The notes beneath the pieces were generated by a model. The model saw only the letters and a list, made by a program, of their open reading frames with translations, had not been told where the DNA came from and made no database searches. The position numbers were made by a program, and so were the translations under genes. Positions 49,763 through 58,603 of a DNA stretch of 64,000 nucleotides are shown here, one piece after another (within the stretch, counting starts at the first letter, position 1; each line of letters opens with the position of its first letter). The DNA lies in contig JAYFPK010000011.1 in the NCBI GenBank assembly GCA_034927815.1, forward strand, positions 79,646 through 143,645, given 5' to 3'. Source of the DNA: Limiplasma sp034927815. Its GTDB lineage: Bacteria > Bacillota > Clostridia > Christensenellales > Aristaeellaceae.

Positions 49763-50790
49763 TGGAAAGCAAAGGAAGAAGAAATTCCTGGCATGCCCGG
49801 CTGTTGAGCTCCCGCGAATTTGCGCCGTTGCTTTCACTGGTGCTTATCTTTGCGCTCTTCGCTTTGATCGCGCCCCGCTTTACCATGTTTTGGAACATCA
49901 AGATCCTCTGCAAGCAGGCCGCCATCAATGGGATTCTTGCCATCTCGTTGTTTTTGGTGGTGCTTACGGGAGGCATCGACGTATCCATCGGCGCGAACCT
50001 TGCGCTGCAATGCGTCATCGTGGGCCATCTGGTGGACTGGAACGTGCCTGTGCCGCTGATCGTCGTCATCGTCATCGCGACCGGCGCTATGATCGGCTTT
50101 CTGATGGGCTTGCTGGTTACGAAGATCAACCTGCCCGACTTGATTGTGACCCTGGCGGCGCAGAACCTGATTCGCGGAGTGGCGTTGATGTTCTGCCAAA
50201 AGAGCTATAACTTCTTTCCGGATTTTATCGTGACTTTGGGCTCGGGCGTTATTGCGGACACTGTTCCGGTGGCGTTTGTGGTGTTCATGGCTATGGCGGT
50301 TCTGATGTGGATCTTCTTGACCAAGACGCGCCCCGGCCGCAATGTATACGCCATCGGCGGCAGCCGGGACGCGGCCCGCCTGTGCGGCATCGGCGACGGC
50401 AAGGTGAAACGGACGGCCTACACCCTTTCCGGCGCTCTGGTGTCCGTGGCGGCGCTGCTGTACTGCGGCATGTACAAGAGCGTGCTGGCCTCCAAGATTG
50501 GCAGCGACACCATCAATACCTTGCTGGCTATCGTCCTGCTGGGCGGCACAAGCATCGCCGGGGGATATGGCTCCATTGGCGGGGTTTTGATCGGCACGGC
50601 GATCATGACGGTGATCAACAACGGCATGATCCTGGCCAAAGCCGCGGATTATTGGATCACGGCTATCACAGGCCTATTGATTCTGGGCTCCCTGGTGATC
50701 CAGTACATGCAAGGCCGGGTCAACGTGCGCAAGGCGTGCTCAACGAAGAGGATTGGAATCGCAGGGGGTGGAGCAAATGCCGAAAAGTAA
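49759..50790 (+). CDS. ABC sugar permease, RbsC-type 1
   Basis: A 343-aa permease with about eight to ten membrane segments and the BPD_transp_2 hallmark VVLTGGIDVSIGA near residue 70. GGGAGG precedes tandem ATGs at 49759 and 49762; the first overlaps the ATPase stop. Forms a heterodimeric channel with the next gene product. Confidence 0.92.
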   Translation: MMESKGRRNSWHARLLSSREFAPLLSLVLIFALFALIAPRFTMFWNIKILCKQAAINGILAISLFLVVLTGGIDVSIGANLALQCVIVGHLVDWNVPVPLIVVIVIATGAMIGFLMGLLVTKINLPDLIVTLAAQNLIRGVALMFCQKSYNFFPDFIVTLGSGVIADTVPVAFVVFMAMAVLMWIFLTKTRPGRNVYAIGGSRDAARLCGIGDGKVKRTAYTLSGALVSVAALLYCGMYKSVLASKIGSDTINTLLAIVLLGGTSIAGGYGSIGGVLIGTAIMTVINNGMILAKAADYWITAITGLLILGSLVIQYMQGRVNVRKACSTKRIGIAGGGANAEK

Positions 50791-51754
50791 GCTGAAGCGG
50801 GCGTTGGCGGATTACAACGTCAGAAGATACATCATTCTCCTGGGGATTTTGGCCCTGATGCTGCTGGGATTTTCCACCCAATCCAAGGTATACGTCACCC
50901 TGGCGAACTTCACCAATGTGGCCTCCAAATACACGGAGATCGGCCTGCTCAGCGCCGGAATGACCCTGATTATCTTGACCGGGGATATCGATCTTTCCGT
51001 TGGCTCCATCATGTGCTTTTCCGCCTATACCTGCGGCATGCTGATGCAAAGCAACGTACCCATCGCCATCGCGGTGGCTGTGGCGCTGCTGGCTGGGCTG
51101 GCAGTAGGGTTGCTCAACGGTTTTATGATTGCGAAGCTGAAGATGCAGTCCATCATCGTCACCCTGGGCACCATGACCTTTATACGCGGCCTGTGCTACG
51201 TGTTTAAGGCAGGCGGCAATATGCGGGGCTTCCCGGATGCTGGCTTCTATGACTTCGGAAGCGGCAAGCTGCTGGGCTTTATCCCATATTCCTTCACGCT
51301 GCTGTGCTTGATCTTCCTCATTATGTCGGTGATCTTCTCCAAGACCCGGATGGGGATGGACCTGAAGGCCATTGGGAACAACGCCAGCGCCGCGGCTTTC
51401 TCGGGCATCAACGTTTCCAACTACAAAATGGCGCTGTTTTCCTTCAATGGCCTTATGTCGGGCCTGGCGGGGGTGATCATCCTCTCCCGCATGCAAGGGA
51501 TCGAGGCTTCCCTGGGAACGGGCTATGAGTTCGACGCTATCACCATGTGCCTGCTGGGGGGCATTAGCATCCAAGGCGGCAAGGGTACGCTGCTGGGCAC
51601 CTTCCTGGGGATTATCGTGATCGCCTACCTCAAAAGCGGCATGAATTTTGCGCAGATCAGCGCCTATTATCAATCCGCCATTCTGGGATTCATTATCCTG
51701 CTGTCCGTGGTCATCGGCAACCTGGAGACGGGGAAGGTCCGCCAGGCCAAGTAA
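50777..51754 (+). CDS. ABC sugar permease, RbsC-type 2
   Basis: A 325-aa permease with the hallmark IILTGDIDLSVGS near residue 63. ATG 50777 follows GGGGGTGGAG and lies 14 bases inside the preceding gene. Having two different permeases is typical of LsrCD/rhamnose-type importers. Confidence 0.92.
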   Translation: MPKSKLKRALADYNVRRYIILLGILALMLLGFSTQSKVYVTLANFTNVASKYTEIGLLSAGMTLIILTGDIDLSVGSIMCFSAYTCGMLMQSNVPIAIAVAVALLAGLAVGLLNGFMIAKLKMQSIIVTLGTMTFIRGLCYVFKAGGNMRGFPDAGFYDFGSGKLLGFIPYSFTLLCLIFLIMSVIFSKTRMGMDLKAIGNNASAAAFSGINVSNYKMALFSFNGLMSGLAGVIILSRMQGIEASLGTGYEFDAITMCLLGGISIQGGKGTLLGTFLGIIVIAYLKSGMNFAQISAYYQSAILGFIILLSVVIGNLETGKVRQAK

Positions 51755-51811
51755 TCCCGTTACGATCCTCGCAAGAGGGGAGAGTATAGAAAAACAAGGA
51801 GGAACCACAAC

Positions 51812-52825
51812 ATGAAAAAGGTACTATCTCTGGTTTTGGCCCTGATGCTGGTGTTGGGATCCATGGCGATGGCGCTCGCCGAAACAGCCGGCGCCGATGC
51901 AATGACCATCTACTTTATGCCCAAGGAAATTTCCGGCGCTTGGAATATTTATTCCATCACCGGCGCCACTGATTTTGGCGAAAAGATGGGCGTGAACGTC
52001 ATTGTTTCCGGACCCGCGTCCGCCGATGCCACCGCCCAGATCAACATGCTGGAAGACGCCATTGTCGCCAAGCCCGACGCTATCGTCATTGCCACCAATG
52101 ACGCGGCCGGCTGCGCGGCTTCCATCAACAAGGCCATCGAGCAGGGCATTGTCGTCCTCACCTACGATTCCGACAGCCCTGAATCCAACCGTGCCTTCTA
52201 TGTCAATTCCGCCAGCGACTACGAGTGCGCCCGCGACTTCGTGAAGGAAGTGGCCCAGGCCAAGGGCGAGAATGCCAAGGTCGCCGTCATGGGCGGTGGC
52301 ATCTCCGCTGGCAACCAGCAGGACCGTCTCAGGGGCGTACAGGATGAGATCGCCGAGAACTATCCCAACATGGAAATCGTAGCCACCACCTGGTCCGACG
52401 ACGACGCCGAGGTTGCCTACCAGAACGCTGAGAACTTGATCATGGCTAACCCCGAGTTGGACGCCATCATCGGCATCTCCGGGTATGAGCCCCACTCTGC
52501 GGCCGGCGCCGTGAAGGACGCCGTTGGACAGGGCATCGTGGAGCAGGGCCAGATTTACATCACCGGCCTGACGCTGCCGGATGTGATCCGCCAGTATGTG
52601 GAAGACGGCACCGTGGCCTCCGTATACGTCACCGAGCCCGCGTTCCTGGCCTACACCGCCACCTATGTGGCGTACCAGATGGTGAAGGGCGAGACCTTCC
52701 AGCCCGGCGACGTGATCACCGTGGATGGCCTTGATGGCGTTCAAGCTACCGTCAATGACGACAAGACCATCTACTTCGGCCTGGTTCAGCTCACGGCCGA
52801 GAACATCAGCCAATACAGCTGGTAA
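51812..52825 (+). CDS. Sugar-binding protein, RbsB-type
   Basis: A 337-aa type I periplasmic-binding fold: signal peptide residues 1-22 (MKKVLSLVLALMLVLGS, then MAMALA) with no lipobox, TIYFMPKEISGAWN, PDAIVIATND, FYVNSASDY and INGISG-type DAIIGISGYEP segments. AAGGAGG precedes ATG 51812. Resembles rhamnose/AI-2-type binding proteins of the family. Followed by a terminator-like hairpin. Confidence 0.9.
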   Translation: MKKVLSLVLALMLVLGSMAMALAETAGADAMTIYFMPKEISGAWNIYSITGATDFGEKMGVNVIVSGPASADATAQINMLEDAIVAKPDAIVIATNDAAGCAASINKAIEQGIVVLTYDSDSPESNRAFYVNSASDYECARDFVKEVAQAKGENAKVAVMGGGISAGNQQDRLRGVQDEIAENYPNMEIVATTWSDDDAEVAYQNAENLIMANPELDAIIGISGYEPHSAAGAVKDAVGQGIVEQGQIYITGLTLPDVIRQYVEDGTVASVYVTEPAFLAYTATYVAYQMVKGETFQPGDVITVDGLDGVQATVNDDKTIYFGLVQLTAENISQYSW

Positions 52826-52903
52826 TCTCACCGAGAGCAACCTGACATGAGAATCCGCCCCTGGCGGCAACAGCCGCGCAGGGAAACGGATGGAGCGGGA
52901 TAA

Positions 52904-52959
52904 AAGGAAAAGGGAAGATGTCTGCAATCGAATGTCCGTAGGGCATCTTCCTTTTCCTT
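52904..52959 (+). terminator. Terminator-like hairpin after the sugar-binding-protein gene
   Basis: AAGGAAAAGGGAAGATG pairs with CATCTTCCTTTTCCTT across a 23-base loop, with one bulged G. The downstream arm is T-rich. It probably separates highly expressed transport genes from the enzyme genes, with partial read-through. Confidence 0.6.
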
Positions 52960-53027
52960 ACCCATCTTTCGCGCAAATCCCACGGGTTTTGGCGAAAAGA
53001 ACACCCCGATGGCTATGGAGGAGAGCT

Positions 53028-54518
53028 ATGGATTTTATATGCGTTGACATTGGCACCTCCAGCTGCAAGGCTTGCGTCATCAGTGATACCGGCGCGGTCC
53101 TCCGGTGCGCCAAGCGCCTCTACCCCTTGCAATGCCTGCAAGAGGGATGGGCGTCGCTGGAGTTGCGCTTGCTGTGGAACGCCGTCCAGGATGCCCTTCG
53201 GGAAATCGCACCCGCCGCGGCCAATGCCAAGACGATGATGGTGTCCTCTCTGGGAGAGACGCTGGTCATGCTGGACGCCAAGGACCGCCTGCTTTTTGAC
53301 GAGGGGATTACGTACCTGGATAGCCGCAATGTGGAAATCTGGAAAACCCTGGAGGACCGCCTGGACACGGAAAGCATTTATCAAATCACGGGCAAGCGCA
53401 TCTTCCAGATCGCCTCCACGAATCAATACCGGTGGGTGCAGCAGCATGAGCCGGAGAAGCTGGAAGCGGCAAAAAGAATCCTGTTTGTGGACAGCTTCGT
53501 GGCCTATATGCTTTCGGGAGAGGCGGGGATGGACTATTCCACCGCATCCAACTCCTTGCTTTTTGACATCCACCGGCATCAATGGTCTTCGGAATTGGCG
53601 AATGCTTTTTCCTTTGACCTTCGCCTTTTGCCTAGGGTGGGGAAAGCCGGTTCGCCCTTGGGAAAGATTCGCCAGGAGATGGCGAAGGAATTGGGCTTGC
53701 CCGGGGATGTGACTGTTTTGATTGGATGCCACGATCAAATCGCGGCAGTGGTGGGAGGCGGAGCGCTTTGCGCCGGTGACGCGGTGGTGGGGGAGGGCTC
53801 CACGGAGGCGCTCAACCTGCTTATTGAGAACGTGGATATTCCCAAGGCGCAGAAGCTTCAAATCTCCATTGAACCCTTTATCGACGAAGAACGCTATCTG
53901 ATCATGCTAAGCCGCCTGACCCACGGCACCTGTATCAAGTGGTTTGCCAGCGACATTCAACCGGAGCCCGGGCAGGACGTTTATGACATGCTCAACCGCC
54001 ATTGCCCGGGTGATTCCTCGGGGGTTACGTTTTTACCTTATTTGAGCAATACCTATTTCAACGAGTATACCAGGCCCATGGGAGCCTTTATCGGTTTGAG
54101 CTTGGGCACCACCCGTTACCAGGCGTACCGCGCCCTCCTGGAGGGGCTGGCCTGTGAAACGCGCTCCATGTGTGAGGAGTTGGCAAACGCCGGGATTCCC
54201 TTTCATACTTTGACCGCTACGGGGGGCGCGGCAAAATCGGAGGTCTACATGCAATTAAAAGCCAACATCACACAGCGCAGCATCGGCGTGCTGAAGGACT
54301 CGGAAGCCGGTCTGAGCGGCCTGGCGATGATGTGCGCGGTCCAGTCCGGCTGCTATGAAACCATAAAAGAGGCGGCAACAGGCTTCGGGATTTCCAAGCG
54401 GATGTATGAGCCGCTGGAGGACTGCGGCGAGATTGTCCGCCGCCACAGCAGGGCCAAAGAAGCCATATTGCGGCTTTATCAAGAATCATCGTTCTCGCCA
54501 TTGTGCGGCAACGCATAG
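53028..54518 (+). CDS. FGGY-family carbohydrate kinase 1
   Basis: A 496-aa sugar kinase: phosphate-1 motif VDIGTSSCKA (6-15), hinge IGCHDQIAAVVGGGA near 238, and phosphate-2/adenosine motif TATGGAAKSEVY near 405 of the FGGY fold. The D-S-R-N motif near 96 lies where substrate ligands sit. ATG 53028 follows ATGGAGGAGAG. Substrate undetermined (ketopentose, deoxyketohexose or polyol). Partner of the class II aldolase encoded 41 bases on. Confidence 0.88.
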   Translation: MDFICVDIGTSSCKACVISDTGAVLRCAKRLYPLQCLQEGWASLELRLLWNAVQDALREIAPAAANAKTMMVSSLGETLVMLDAKDRLLFDEGITYLDSRNVEIWKTLEDRLDTESIYQITGKRIFQIASTNQYRWVQQHEPEKLEAAKRILFVDSFVAYMLSGEAGMDYSTASNSLLFDIHRHQWSSELANAFSFDLRLLPRVGKAGSPLGKIRQEMAKELGLPGDVTVLIGCHDQIAAVVGGGALCAGDAVVGEGSTEALNLLIENVDIPKAQKLQISIEPFIDEERYLIMLSRLTHGTCIKWFASDIQPEPGQDVYDMLNRHCPGDSSGVTFLPYLSNTYFNEYTRPMGAFIGLSLGTTRYQAYRALLEGLACETRSMCEELANAGIPFHTLTATGGAAKSEVYMQLKANITQRSIGVLKDSEAGLSGLAMMCAVQSGCYETIKEAATGFGISKRMYEPLEDCGEIVRRHSRAKEAILRLYQESSFSPLCGNA

Positions 54519-54559
54519 TGATGCAGATAACAAACCAATGAGTTGGGGAGGAAAACTGA

Positions 54560-55417
54560 ATGCTGGTTAACATGACGGAAATGTTACAAAATGCACACAA
54601 AAACCATATGGCCATTGCGGCGATCAACACCCCGGGCTTTGATATCGTCCGGGCTGCCGTGGACGCTGCGGAAGAGCTGCAGACTCCGATTATTTTGGAT
54701 CACGCCAGCGCCCATGACGAGTGCATTCCCCTTGAGGTGATCGGGCCTTATATGGTGGAGCGGGCCAAGGCTGCCTCCATTCCCATCGCGGTAAATTTAG
54801 ATCATGGCCTGGACATGGACTATTGCCTTCGCGCTATCAAGTGCGGCTTTAGCTCGCTGATGTATGACTGTTCCATGTATCCCTATGAGGAAAACGTGGC
54901 CCGGGTGAAGGCCCTTTGCGAGATGGTACGGCATCTTGGGTACAGCGTGGAAGCGGAAATCGGCAGAATGCCGGGGTATGAAAACGCGGGGGGCGTGGAC
55001 CCCAAGGATAAGTCCAAGTATTATACCGACCCGGACGTAGCCGCCGATTTCGCGGAGCAAACCAAGTGCGATGCGTTGGCGGTGTGCATTGGCACCGAGC
55101 ACGGCTTCTATGAGGAGCAGCCCACGCTCAACATTGAGCTGCTCAAGGAAATCCGCGCCAAGGTGCGCCCGGAGACCTCTTTGGTGATGCACGGCAGCTC
55201 CGGCGCAGGCTTTGAGGAGATCCGCAAGGCGATCTCCGCGGGCATCGCCAAGGTGAACTACTATACGTATATGTCCATTCAGGCGGCTCCCGCCATCGCC
55301 AAGGTGATTGAGAAGAACCCCACCCGTACCTATTACAATGACCTTTGCAACGTAGCGTACAAGGAGCTGAAAAAAGGCGCCAGGGAAGCGATCCTGTGCA
55401 TGCGCAACGGGCGTTGA
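54560..55417 (+). CDS. Class II ketose-bisphosphate aldolase (FbaA/GatY-like)
   Basis: A 285-aa zinc aldolase: D-H-A-S near 51, N-L-D-H-G (zinc His), E-A-E-I-G-R, G-T-E-H-G-F, V-M-H-G-S-S-G (zinc His and phosphate loop) and N-Y-Y-T in the last quarter. Cleaves a ketose-1-phosphate or -1,6-bisphosphate to DHAP and an aldehyde. Size fits the GatY/KbaY/FBA group. GGGGAGG precedes ATG 54560. It would act on the product of the FGGY kinase, perhaps with a second kinase. Confidence 0.87.
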   Translation: MLVNMTEMLQNAHKNHMAIAAINTPGFDIVRAAVDAAEELQTPIILDHASAHDECIPLEVIGPYMVERAKAASIPIAVNLDHGLDMDYCLRAIKCGFSSLMYDCSMYPYEENVARVKALCEMVRHLGYSVEAEIGRMPGYENAGGVDPKDKSKYYTDPDVAADFAEQTKCDALAVCIGTEHGFYEEQPTLNIELLKEIRAKVRPETSLVMHGSSGAGFEEIRKAISAGIAKVNYYTYMSIQAAPAIAKVIEKNPTRTYYNDLCNVAYKELKKGAREAILCMRNGR

Positions 55418-55545
55418 ACCACCTGGGATCATGCAGCGGCCGCGCCGGCGGCGACGCCCTGTAAGGGATGAGGCCGGCCCCCTCCCTTCCCTGGGAGCGG
55501 AAGGGAAGTCGGTTCGCCGAAAACCATAGGAAGAGAGGGAGCATC

Positions 55546-56463
55546 ATGCCTAAACTAATGGATATCCTTACCAGGTTTCCTTTTGAAGATGGGAAAAAAT
55601 ATCCCAGGCTGATCCGCAAGCAGGAGTTCGCCACGGCGCTGTATCCTCCCAACAATGCCTTCACCAGCGATAACACCTTTACCCTCGTGACCACGGATAC
55701 CTTTATGCTGGGCATCTATGAGCTGGGCCCGGGCGGGGCGTTTGATCCCCTGGATATCCATCCTGGCGATGAGTTCTACTACATCCTTCAGGGCCCCATT
55801 GTCCAGCGTAGCGGCAATGGGCAATTCGCCTACCTGGACACCGGGGATGGGCTGTATATGCCTCAGGAAGCCTGGCATAAGGCCCACAACTTTTCCGCGA
55901 ACAAGGCCCGGGTGCTGTATTTCATCACCCCCAAGGCCTGGGGAGAGGACATCCCTCCCAAGTACATTCCCACGGACGCGGAAACAAAGTTCTACAAAGG
56001 ACCCAACAACGCGGCGCTTCCCGATATGCGCGGCGTCATCCGGGAAATCTCCCGGCAGGGCTGCACGGATGATATCGGCGCATGGCCCGTGGATGGCAAG
56101 GAAGCCCGCAAGGCGCCCCAGGCCGTGTACGCGGTGTATGACCGGGATAAGCTCAACAACGTGCACGGCACGGAGCATCCCATACTGATGCGCTTCATCG
56201 CCAGCAACGATTACGGCCACTTTGGGGAGTTCATCCTTCCGGCGGGCGGGTATGGACCGCGCTGCTCCGACCCGGATTGCCATGGGGGGGACGGCGCGCT
56301 GTATTGCATTGACGGCCCTGTGGTGGTGAACCTTCCCCAGCAGCAGGAATCCTTCCAGATTGAGGAGGGAGACGCGTTCTTCCTGCCCGCCAACACCCAA
56401 TACCAGCTGGTGAACTTCGAGTGCAAGCCCGTGAAATGCGTGTTTGCGATTACCGCGCTGTAA
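55546..56463 (+). CDS. Bicupin protein of unknown function
   Basis: A 305-aa cytosolic protein with two cupin domains: D-I-H-P-G-D-E-F-Y-Y-I-L-Q-G (about 64-77), and a second around DPDCHGGDGALYCIDG (about 245-260) with E-E-G-D-A-F-F-L-P. Metal ligands are available in both. Cupins of this layout include sugar isomerases and dioxygenases. Start ATG 55546 after GAGAGGGAG. Between aldolase and dhaK, so probably an isomerase or epimerase of the same pathway. Confidence 0.65.
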   Translation: MPKLMDILTRFPFEDGKKYPRLIRKQEFATALYPPNNAFTSDNTFTLVTTDTFMLGIYELGPGGAFDPLDIHPGDEFYYILQGPIVQRSGNGQFAYLDTGDGLYMPQEAWHKAHNFSANKARVLYFITPKAWGEDIPPKYIPTDAETKFYKGPNNAALPDMRGVIREISRQGCTDDIGAWPVDGKEARKAPQAVYAVYDRDKLNNVHGTEHPILMRFIASNDYGHFGEFILPAGGYGPRCSDPDCHGGDGALYCIDGPVVVNLPQQQESFQIEEGDAFFLPANTQYQLVNFECKPVKCVFAITAL

Positions 56464-56483
56464 GAACGGAAGGAGGAGACGGC

Positions 56484-57491
56484 ATGCAACGCATCATGAA
56501 CGATCCGGACCATATTGTGGAGGAGATGATCCAGGGCGTTTTGCTGGCCCATGGGGATATTTTGGAGCCTACTGAAAACGCCGCCGTGCTCAAGGCCAAG
56601 GGCGCTCCCTTCGCGGGCAAGGTCGGCATTGTCACAGGCGGAGGCTCCGGACATAAGCCCGCGTTTTTGGGCTATGTGGGGAAAAACCTGTGTGATGCGG
56701 TGGCAGTCGGGCAAATTTTCTCCTCTCCCACGGCGGTGGCGTTTTTGGACGCCTTTCGCAGCGCAAACGGAGGCCGGGGGGTAGCTTGCCTGTACGGCAA
56801 CTATTCCGGCGACAACATGAACGTGAAAATGGCCATCCGCATGGCCCGCAAGGAAGGCATCGAGGTCAAGACCGTGGTAGCCAACGACGACGCGGCCTCC
56901 GCCCCTGCCGACCAGCTTGGCAAGCGCCGGGGCGTAGCGGGGGAAATCTTCATGTGGAAAATTGCCGGGGCCAAGGCCGCTGCCGGAGCGAGCCTGGACG
57001 AGGTGATCGACGCTGCCCAAAAGGCCATCGGTCAGACCCGCAGCATCGGCATCGGCCTTGCCCCTTGCACGCTGCCCGCGGTAGGGCATCCCAATTTTGA
57101 AATCAAGGACGGCACCATGGAGGTGGGCATTGGACACCACGGGGAGCCGGGGATAGAGGTGCTTCCGCTGGAACCGGCGGCCCAGATGGCCCGGCGCATG
57201 GTGGAGCGGGTGGTGGACGACCTTCCCTTTGCCCAGGGGGACGAGGTGGCCGTATTGCTCTCGGGCCTGGGCGCCACGCCGCTCATGGAGCTGTATGTGC
57301 TGTATGGGGAGGTGGAGAAGCTGCTGGGAGAGCGCGGCATTCGCGTATACCGCCCCTATGTGGGCAACTATTTCACCTCCCTGGAGATGATGGGCGCGAC
57401 GCTGACGCTGATGAAACTGGACGACGAGCTGAAGGAGTTGCTGGATGCAAAGGCGTATTCCATCGGCTTGAAGCAAGGGTGCGCAAAATGA
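56484..57491 (+). CDS. dhaK: Dihydroxyacetone-kinase-like subunit DhaK
   Basis: A 335-aa DhaK domain. Substrate-binding elements: TGGGSGH57-K-P, D-A-V-A-V-G, and G-I-G-H-H219-G-E-P-G with the His that forms a hemiaminal to the ketose carbonyl. Canonical length. GGAGGAGACGG precedes ATG 56484. Homologues phosphorylate dihydroxyacetone or tetruloses (erythrulose). Neighbouring RpiB favours a four-carbon ketose. No DhaM is encoded nearby. Confidence 0.9.
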   Translation: MQRIMNDPDHIVEEMIQGVLLAHGDILEPTENAAVLKAKGAPFAGKVGIVTGGGSGHKPAFLGYVGKNLCDAVAVGQIFSSPTAVAFLDAFRSANGGRGVACLYGNYSGDNMNVKMAIRMARKEGIEVKTVVANDDAASAPADQLGKRRGVAGEIFMWKIAGAKAAAGASLDEVIDAAQKAIGQTRSIGIGLAPCTLPAVGHPNFEIKDGTMEVGIGHHGEPGIEVLPLEPAAQMARRMVERVVDDLPFAQGDEVAVLLSGLGATPLMELYVLYGEVEKLLGERGIRVYRPYVGNYFTSLEMMGATLTLMKLDDELKELLDAKAYSIGLKQGCAK

Positions 57492-58120
57492 AAAACAAGA
57501 ATGGGAAACCGGTTTTGATGGAAATGGTCCGGGCCATCCAGGACAACAAGGCCTACCTGGGGGAGCTGGACGGTAAAATTGGCGACGGGGACCACGGGGC
57601 CAATATGAACAAGGGCTTTACCCTCCTTGCGCAGCGCCTGGGGCAGGTGCAGTCCATCACCCTGGCGGACGGGCTGGAGCTTTTGGGTTCCATTGTGATG
57701 AATGAGATCGGGGGTTCTATGGGGCCGATCTATGGCACGATCTTCATGGAGATGGCGGATGTCTGCCAGGGCCACCAGGAGATCGACCTGGCGCTTTTTT
57801 CCCAGATGATGGACGCGGGGCTTACGGGCTTGTATGACGTCGTGGAGGCCCGGGTGGGGGATAAGACGTTGGTGGATACGCTATATCCCGCTACTGAAGC
57901 GCTGCATACAGCCCTTGGGGACGGCGCGGATTTCTCCTCCGCCCTGGAGGCGGTGAAGTGGGCGGCTGCCGCCGGCCGGGATTCCACCAAGGACCTGGAG
58001 GCCAAGTTCGGCCGCTCCAGCCGCTTGGGCAAGCGTTCCATCGGCGTGCTGGACGCGGGAGCTTCCTCCTGCTGCCTTTTGCTATGCGCCATGTGCGACG
58101 GCATGGCGAAGCAACTGTGA
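57488..58120 (+). CDS. dhaL: Dihydroxyacetone-kinase-like subunit DhaL
   Basis: A 210-aa nucleotide-binding domain with D28-G-K-I-G-D33-G-D35-H-G, the acidic cluster that holds Mg-ADP/ATP, N-M-N-K, and G-S-M-G-P-I near 78. ATGA overlap with dhaK. Whether phosphate comes from ATP or from a distant PTS DhaM is not shown here. Confidence 0.9.
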   Translation: MKNKNGKPVLMEMVRAIQDNKAYLGELDGKIGDGDHGANMNKGFTLLAQRLGQVQSITLADGLELLGSIVMNEIGGSMGPIYGTIFMEMADVCQGHQEIDLALFSQMMDAGLTGLYDVVEARVGDKTLVDTLYPATEALHTALGDGADFSSALEAVKWAAAAGRDSTKDLEAKFGRSSRLGKRSIGVLDAGASSCCLLLCAMCDGMAKQL

Positions 58121-58130
58121 GGTGAAGGGC

Positions 58131-58568
58131 ATGAAAATCGCTCTGGGATATGATCCCAACGCCAAGGACTTGGCCTGTCTCATTGAGGAACAATGCCGCA
58201 AGGACGGCCATGAAACCGTCCTGCTGGGCGGGGATGACCCGGTGTACGCCAATACCGCGATCCAGGTGGCGGAATATGTGACCCAGGGCCATGCGGACCG
58301 CGGGATTTTGCTTTGCGGCACCGGCATCGGCATGAGCATTGCGGCCAACAAGGTGAAGGGCGCTTACGCGGCGCTGCTGTCCGACAGCTATTCCGCCGGA
58401 CGGGCGGCGGTGAGCAATGACGCTAACATCGCCTGCCTGGGAGCCTTTACCCTGGGGCCCAAGCTGGCCTGCGAGCTCGTTCATATATGGCTGGGGTCAA
58501 CCTTTGCCGCCGGCACGCCCTCCGAGGACAAGGTGCGGCGCTACAAGGAATACGACCATCAGCGCTAA
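58131..58568 (+). CDS. rpiB: RpiB/LacAB-family sugar-phosphate isomerase
   Basis: A 145-aa single-domain isomerase. Catalytic C62 in LCGTGIGMSIAANK; N-terminal ALGYDPN replaces the usual G-S-D-H, so the phosphate/substrate end is atypical. ATG 58131 follows GAGGTGAAGG. RpiB-type enzymes interconvert ribulose/ribose 5-phosphate or, beside DhaK-type tetrulose kinases, erythrulose/erythrose 4-phosphate. Confidence 0.88.
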   Translation: MKIALGYDPNAKDLACLIEEQCRKDGHETVLLGGDDPVYANTAIQVAEYVTQGHADRGILLCGTGIGMSIAANKVKGAYAALLSDSYSAGRAAVSNDANIACLGAFTLGPKLACELVHIWLGSTFAAGTPSEDKVRRYKEYDHQR

Positions 58569-58603
58569 CCATGCCGCAGGCACGCGCAAAGGAGGTTGTG
58601 AGG

